Below, piece after piece: positions 58,003 to 64,000 of a stretch of DNA of 64,000 bases. Every line of letters begins with the position of its first letter. The stretch's first letter is position 1. The notes beneath the pieces were generated by a model. It worked only from the letters and a program-made list of their open reading frames with translations, was not told where the DNA came from and did no database searches. Source of the stretch: Dittrichia graveolens. Taxonomy: Eukaryota > Streptophyta > Magnoliopsida > Asterales > Asteraceae. The translations under genes and the position numbers were made by a program. Location of the stretch: contig JARJIL010000003.1 of the NCBI GenBank assembly GCA_038502395.1, forward strand, positions 1,178,001 to 1,242,000. Reading direction: 5' to 3'.

Positions 58003-58760
58003 CTTAGTGTTTTTTCGGTATGCAGCTTTTTGGACTTTTTTTCAAGCTGCTAGTTTTTGTCTTAAGAGAAAATACCACAAGTCTTGTTCAGATAGAAAAG
58101 TTGAAAGTTTTTTTTTAAACAAAAAGCTACAAAATAAAAGGCTTTTTGAAGTAACTTTAAAGTAGCTGAAAGATTTTTTAAATATAAAAGGGTCAATAAT
58201 TGTTTAACCATCAAAGTTTTAGTTCAGTTTCGGTTTAACCATCAAAGTTTTTTCTAGACATTACCATAAAGTTTTGAATTTTTATGATTTGAACCTCAAA
58301 GTTTTTTCCGAATGATTTAAACCTTAAACTTTTGTAAAAAAAACGGAGTAATCGCTTAAGTTTTGTATGTTTTTCGATTTTACACTGTACTTGATTGTGC
58401 ATTTTAGTTTTATTAACAACTTAACAAAACTTTGAGGGTTAAACTATTTTTTAACAAAAATTTAAGGGTTAAATCATTTGGAAAAATAACTTTAAGGTTT
58501 ATACAAAAAATAAGATGTAACTTTGAGAAATAAATCATAACAAATTCAAATTTTATAGTAAAACCATATGAAAAAAAACTTAGCTGGTTAAACCAAAATT
58601 GATTTAAAACTTTGATGGTTAAATCGTTTTTAACCCTATATAAAAGTACCTAAATACAATTTTCACTGTTTTACAATTCCTACTATTTTTATTATGTCAT
58701 TTAAAACTATTTTGTCAAACATATATATAAATAAAATATACAGCAACCAGCTATTTCCGT
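58003..58760. mobile_element. hAT-like MITE carrying a nested element
   Basis: GTGTTTTTTCGGTATGCAGC and CAAAAAGCTACAAAATAAAA on the left and TGTCAAACATATATATAAAT on the right align with the reverse complement of 60425-60717. It is split by the element 58191-58637. Confidence 0.5.
58191..58637. mobile_element. 447-bp foldback element with 9-bp target duplication
   Basis: Perfect ATATAAAAG on both sides (58182-58190 and 58638-58646). The arms are inverted over most of their length, for example TTTAACCATCAAAGTTTTAG on the left and AAAACTTTGATGGTTAAATC on the right. No coding capacity. The 9-bp duplication points to the Mutator group. Confidence 0.8.
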
Positions 58761-60123
58761 CAAATTCACCCTCAATATCGCGAGTGTGTCTCGTCGAATG
58801 GATTACAAATATCACATCTGCTAACTTAAACAATCTTGAAATGGTGTTGTGGTTGAATGTTTAGAAAGTTTCAAAACAAACTCTAATTCAATCCTCATTA
58901 AATTAAATATAAACATTTTAAAAGAATATAAAAAGAGTCACACAGAAAAAATTAATAATATATGTTTGAAGAAGACATCGTCGTACTTAACAAGCCATAG
59001 CTTATGTGGTCCATTCATCTCGGTCTCCTATATTTTTAAATTAAAATTAAACTTTTGCTTTTCTATACCTAATCCTCCTTGTTTTCGGCCACAAAATTTA
59101 ATTCTTCTTATCTTTAAACTATTTTTAAACTCTTAATTGTTATTTAATTGCAGGATAATATGTGTGTAAATAAATAACTTTAAAAGGGCAACCGAAGTCA
59201 CCTTTAGTGGACCCCCTCGTGACAATGTTGGGTTGGTACAATGTTGTTTTCATTTTGGTTATTTTAGACAATATGTAATATCCACTTTATTCTTATTGTC
59301 ACGTTAGCATTATATCATTTTTTTCTTACATCTCTCTTCATCTCACTTCTATTACTCTAATCTCCACATCCGTCCCCTTTAATCATCCCATCTTTCACAC
59401 CTATATATATATACACACATGGTCCAAAAACACTCAGCGTGAGTGGAAACCAACTTGGGGGTTATAGAGGGTGGGGGCGATGGTGTACATGGGGGGCTCA
59501 CGCACCCGATGGTTGGATGCACCCCGCCTTAGAATAAAACTACTTTATATTTGTCATACATATGTATTTTAACCAAAAAACACACAAACACATACACACA
59601 CAAATACACATACAAATTTATTAGATTGATAACTATACATCTTAATTAAAAATTCATAAAAACATAAATATGCATCAAACGCGACTATAGCTTAACTTTA
59701 ATAAAGGGTAAAATGACTTGGTCATACAAAAGCCTTTGTTGACACGATTATAACTTCTTTGTAATATCAAAAGAAGTACTTAGTTTAAATCTCGCATTTT
59801 AAAAGATCTAGTCAAGTTTTCGAGTATTGTATGTATACAACATGTAAGTATGTAACTATCTCAAGATGACTCGGTGATATGTTTGAAAAGTCTTAGAATA
59901 AACCAAAGTTCAATAAATTATCACTTGGTACAAACATCTTGGATAACTAGAGGTTATAGAAATAATTAAACCATATATATTAGAGCATAGCTAGCTTTCT
60001 CCAATAAACTTATCAAAACAGAAAATCGTTTTTGAAAAATATGTACAAAGCATGGGTCATATTAATAGGTTAGGTTTCTAAGGAAAAACATTGACAACAA
60101 GAAAAGTTATTACTTTTATAGGG

Positions 60124-60181
<58 letters not shown>

Positions 60182-60424
60182 AAAGTAGTCCATAAAGTTA
60201 TTCGCCTTAAAAATGTATTCGAAAACATTTTTAAAAAATTTAGAAATGAGAAACAATTACAATGCTTCTTTTTTCTATGTTTTTCCTTAATTTTTTTTTT
60301 TTTTTGGAAAAGCAAGGAATTTTATTAGACATAAGCCTCAAAGATTGAGACTATGTTTTTCCTTAATTATCAGTCGACTGAAATGGACATATCTAAAAGT
60401 ATATTTTATATGTAATATACATGC
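58761..60424. other. Intergenic DNA with long (TA)n
   Basis: A (TA)26-type run lies at 60126-60178. 59420-59540 has an isolated GC-rich patch. The 95-codon frame at 58849 has no recognisable domain. No gene. Confidence 0.35.
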
Positions 60425-60717
60425 TATTTGTAGAGTAGTTGATAGCTGAAGTAGCCGGTAGCTGTAGCTAAAAGCTAGTAGCTGATAGCTAAAGCTGAAA
60501 ACTGTATGTTTTATTTGTATATGTATTTGACAAAGGGGTTTATAGGTAACTTTGTATATAAAAAAACATTTCAACTAGTTTTAAAAGCTACTTCAAACCA
60601 CTTTTTATTTTAGAGCTTTTGTTAACAAAAAGCTTTTAGTTTTTTCATCCGAACAGACAAAACAAAAGGCTATCAGCTTCTAAAAACTCTAAAAAACTGC
60701 ACACCAAACACACCTAA
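60425..60717. mobile_element. hAT-like MITE, complete copy
   Basis: Left AGTTGATAGCTGAAGTAG with several AGCTGATAGCT repeats; right AACTGCACACCAAACACACC. AGCT-rich subterminal repeats of this kind are typical of plant hAT MITEs. Related to 58003-58760 (reverse). Confidence 0.5.
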
Positions 60718-61509
60718 CATTGAGGAAATGAAAAGTGAAAGTAACTCTGTTGCTAGTTGTAATTATTGCTATTACTTGTTTTTTTCTTTCTATATAAATA
60801 AGATATCCTTCCATCTAAAGAAAACTACTATTATTCTATTTTAATTTCTCTAAAGAATAAACTTTTTTGGAATAAGTTATCTTGTATCTCATTATAATGT
60901 TGTTAATTAATACTTTATTACAAAATTGTATTGATTTTTTATTCTTAACAAATTTAGTGCATTATAGAAAGATAAATTTGACATTTAGTCCTTATTATAA
61001 TTTATTATAGAAATTGGTTAACAATATTAGAGTCACATGTTATGGTTTATTAAATAAACATTTCTATTAGATGAAGTAGATTGATTATTTAGATGCACTA
61101 AATTCATTTTATAATATAATAAGAAAACTTTTAAGTTTATTTAGTGTTTAAAATGTTATCTAAAGTTGTAAATGTAGGAAGTTGGAAGTGGAGGTGTTTG
61201 TGGATTTCAACAACCTTCCATAAATTGCCAATCAACACAAAAGAATATGCCCCCAAACACATCTCAAAAGCCATTTGCCCAATAAGCTTGAAGATAATGA
61301 CACCCAACAATAATTATAATAATCATAAACACAAAACCATAAACACATCTCTCATTCTAGAGTTGGTTGCTTAATTATTAGTAAAAAAGTATTATTTTTT
61401 ATAGAGTTACTAACTCTTTTTATACACAGAAAACTAAAAAATAAAAAGAAAGAAAGAACACTAGTTTCAAGTTTCAACATGAGTTGCTTACTAGAAATTA
61501 CTTAAAGAG

Positions 61510-61711
61510 TTGTATTCAATAAAGTCTATGTAAAAAAACATAGTTTTAAAATTTTAATATTCAATCATAGGTGATTTAATATACAATCACATGTGAATTA
61601 CGAAAATGTCACTCCGTCCAAATTTTTAAAATGCAATCTGGACCATTGATACCATTGATCAAAAAACGAAAATTAGTTTCTTAGGACTATGAATTAAGTA
61701 TGGACTATATT
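61510..61711. mobile_element. Small MITE, copy 2, just upstream of the AP2 gene
   Basis: TTCAATAAAGTCTATG at the left and TATGGACTATATTGAA at the right are inverted; the centre matches 45836-46020. It ends about 175 bases before the AP2 gene TATA box. Confidence 0.6.
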
Positions 61712-61885
61712 GAACATTCTTCGTTACTTAAAATATCAAAAACCAAATACATAAAACATTATGACATCAAACATAAAGTGTTACCTAAATGTTTTTCCAA
61801 TTATATCAATATTAATCCAATTAATGAATCAGCATCTTCCCGGCTAATAGTTCGTTTGTTTACTTTTAGTAATCATTATAACCAC

Positions 61886-61898
61886 CTATATATAAACC
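61886..61898 (+). promoter_or_regulatory. Likely TATA box of the AP2/ERF gene
   Basis: CTATATATAAACC, 46 bases before the ATG, so the leader would be short. Good match to plant TATA consensus. Confidence 0.6.
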
Positions 61899-61943
61899 TT
61901 AAAGTCTTCACATGTTTGCACCTCCCATCTCTTTCATAATCCA

Positions 61944-62843
61944 ATGGAGAATCATCACCTACATCCAGCATTTTCTTCTTATTTTCGTCCAACGCCCGGA
62001 GGGTCACAATCGTATTGTGATCTCGACACTTCAAATGCTCTAAACGAGCTAACCGGTGACTGCGGCGATGGTGGTTCATGGTACTCTTTCTTGACATCAG
62101 AATGCGGTGGTGGTCGCATTCCATTGAGTTTTCATGAATCCTGCTTCCCATTGGCCTCTAACCCGTCTTTAGGTTCGTCCAGCAACACTTCTAGATTGTT
62201 ATTGAACGAACCCAAACTTGCAGCCAATTTGCAACCAGGGGCGAATTGGCTCAACATCAAGAAGACAACAAACCCCCATCCTTGTGATTATCGTTGGCTA
62301 AGCTCTATCAGAGCTCCGCCAATGAAATATACCAGAAGACAACTTAATTCAACATTAGATAGAAATCGAATTTGTTCGACGAGGAAGCTTTTTAGAGGAG
62401 TAAGACAAAGGCATTGGGGAAAATGGGTAGCCGAAATCCGGTTACCAAGAAACCGAACAAGGGTATGGCTCGGGACATTCGATACTGCCGAAGATGCCGC
62501 CTTTGCATATGATACAGCGGCTTATATGCTAAGAGGCGAATGTGCACACCTTAACTTCCCAAACCTAAAGAACCAGTTGAAAGCTAACTCATTAAATGGG
62601 AGCACTGCAGCTCTGCTAGAAGCCAAAATGCAAGCCATATCTAAAGGGGTGGTGGGCTCGAAGGCTAATGATCTACCACCGCCTTTGCCGGAGGTTTGTT
62701 TATCACAAAGCTTGATGATTGAAGGCAAGTCGAGGGCGGATGCGGTGGTGCGGCCAGATGTAGAAGAAGAGGTTCAGCTCAGCAGAATGCCATCTTTGGA
62801 TATGGACATAATTTGGGATGCTCTTCTTGTTTCTAATTCATGA
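61944..62843 (+). CDS. AP2/ERF transcription factor, DREB A-6 type
   Basis: Nuclear DNA-binding regulator, 299 residues, no intron. One AP2 domain at about 150-206, with FRGVRQRHWGKWVAEIRLPR, WLGTF and the AYDTAAYMLRG helix. Val at domain position 14 with Leu at 19 and the HWGKWVAEIRLP-NRTR-WLGTF run fit the DREB A-6 / ERF060-062 group rather than classic CBF/DREB1 or ERF. A C-terminal MPSLDMDIIWDALLV acidic-hydrophobic motif, also known in that group, is a likely activation segment. The N-terminal half is Ser/Gly-rich and variable. Start chosen as the first ATG after the TATA box, with good context (CCAATGG). Targets and inducing signals cannot be told from sequence. Confidence 0.93.
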   Translation: MENHHLHPAFSSYFRPTPGGSQSYCDLDTSNALNELTGDCGDGGSWYSFLTSECGGGRIPLSFHESCFPLASNPSLGSSSNTSRLLLNEPKLAANLQPGANWLNIKKTTNPHPCDYRWLSSIRAPPMKYTRRQLNSTLDRNRICSTRKLFRGVRQRHWGKWVAEIRLPRNRTRVWLGTFDTAEDAAFAYDTAAYMLRGECAHLNFPNLKNQLKANSLNGSTAALLEAKMQAISKGVVGSKANDLPPPLPEVCLSQSLMIEGKSRADAVVRPDVEEEVQLSRMPSLDMDIIWDALLVSNS

Positions 62844-63750
62844 TTAAATACGTATGCTTTTCATGACCTTTTTAGCTCATAATGGTACATAATTGTAAGA
62901 ATGGATGAATGAAAATATATTCAACACAAAAATGAATTACCTTTTAATTTAAAGCGGATAAACGGTCAGAGGAGTTGGGTAAATAGTCAATGAGTTTGAT
63001 TCAAACCGGATAATATTTTAGTCAGGTTGACACATAATCACTTTTTATCCTCTTTTTCTAGTTTTATAACTAACTAGACTAAATGTCCGTGTAATATACG
63101 TGTTGGTTTAAACGTTAATAAATATTAAACACTAATAAAAATGTATAAAATAATAATAAAACGCGAATTAAATGAGAATTTAAAAAATGACGACGTACGA
63201 CATCAACACTCTAACCATCAGTGGAAACATCGACGGGAGTGGGAGGGTAGACTTGACGGCAGAAACGTGGTATCATGATACGAAGAGACATGATTGTATT
63301 TCTTATGTAAGTCATAAATCATTATTGTTACAATTAATGGTAATAAAGTTAAACGTTATTGGTTATAATTAAAAAGAAATTTAAAATGATTGTAAAATAT
63401 TTTTGAATGATAAAACTAAGAATTTGGTTAATTATGAATTTATGATATTTTGAAATATTATAAAGGGTAAATATGATATTTGTATTAAGGTGGGCAAATA
63501 CGATTTTATATGATTTAATAAGGGCATATATGAAATTATCTTTAATAACTTAGACTCTAAAAAGTCAAAATTGATTTTTTAATTTTAAGTAAATGAATGG
63601 TCAAGATTAAATATTTTTTTAAATAAATAATTCAGATCGTATAATAAATTTTATCAAATTAGTCTTTTATTTATATTAGAAGATTATATATTAAATATGA
63701 CTTTGAAAAACTATATTTTTAAAACAATAGTTTTTAGAAGAAAAAAAGAG
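62844..63750. other. 3' region of AP2 gene and AT-rich intergenic DNA
   Basis: CTAGACTAAATGTCCGTG near 63073 may be a Helitron 3' end on the minus strand. No gene seen. Confidence 0.3.
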
Positions 63751-64000
63751 TTAATTGTCCAATTCGTCCTTTAACTTTGCTATATCTTCCGATTTAGTCC
63801 TTTAACTTCAAAAGTGATCCAGATAGTCATTTATGAACCATTTTTGTGGTCTAGATGGTCCTTTCTAACATTGGCCGTTAGTCAAATCCGTTAGTTCAAG
63901 GGCATTTAAGTCTTTTTACCATTTTTTAAATTTTTTATAATATATATCTTTTTATTTAATAAGAAATTACAATTTCTCTCTCCCTCATATCTCTCCTATA
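63751..64000 (+). mobile_element. Left terminus of a Mutator-type element, cut by window end
   Basis: GAGTTAATTGTCCAATTCGT, then GGCCGTTAGTCAAATCCGTT and CAAGGGCATTTAAGTC, resembles the terminal repeat at 51747. The start of a CT-rich interior is seen at 63973. Confidence 0.5.

Noticed and set aside
58849..59136. 95-codon frame
   Set aside because: Composition-driven Lys/Asn/Ser/Leu frame in intergenic DNA with no domain.

Overview
This is a stretch of AT-rich plant nuclear DNA, almost certainly from a eudicot. Its genes have short exons, GT-AG introns and plant-specific architectures. Between and inside them lie many DNA transposons, MITEs, SINEs, Helitron-like repeats and LTR remnants, plus one endogenous pararetrovirus. 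Some repeat types would fit Asteraceae, but nothing here fixes the family.

Gene layout. (1) 198-5976 (+): last ten exons of the chaperonin subunit CCT7 (CCT-eta); the N-terminal ~200 residues lie outside the window. (2) 12260-15212 (+): complete ten-exon gene for mitochondrial phosphatidate cytidylyltransferase TAM41. (3) 19210-20170 (+): two-exon F-box/LRR protein. (4) 33334-36555 (+): six-exon purple acid phosphatase close to PAP15 (phytase type). (5) 36935-39494 (-): two-exon GPI-anchored X8-domain protein of the plasmodesmata callose-binding type, convergent with the phosphatase. (6) 46383-50643 (+): SERF/4F5 small protein, split by a 4-kb transposon-filled intron and without a visible start codon. 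(7) 61944-62843 (+): intronless DREB A-6-like AP2/ERF factor. These genes are functionally unrelated neighbours, as usual in plant chromosomes.

The most unusual object is at about 21.74-29.34 kb: roughly one genome length of a Caulimoviridae member. It has a TATA box, an initiator-tRNA-Met primer-binding site, movement protein, small middle ORF, coat protein with CCHC knuckle, split aspartic protease, reverse transcriptase and RNase H. The blocks stay in the circular order of the virus, but three of them (downstream C-terminal region; coat/protease block; protease-RT linker) are each flipped in place. Both outer ends sit in (TA)n tracts. Stops, frameshifts and a changed catalytic RT residue show that it is a dead fossil.

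The rest is layered transposon insertion. Several elements are resolved to the base by target-site duplications: a 1.33-kb Mutator-type element with 9-bp TSD in the X8 gene intron, a 0.8-kb hAT-type element with 8-bp TSD in the SERF intron, a three-level nest at 41.09-45.59 kb (hAT-type, then TA-targeting TIR element, then solo LTR), a SINE with 10-bp TSD in TAM41, and two small Mutator-type MITEs with 9-bp TSDs. A family of TIR elements with GAGAAC-rich ends repeatedly sits in TA or AC microsatellites. Several unrelated elements carry GC-rich segments that look like gene leaders or first exons, possibly captured host sequence.
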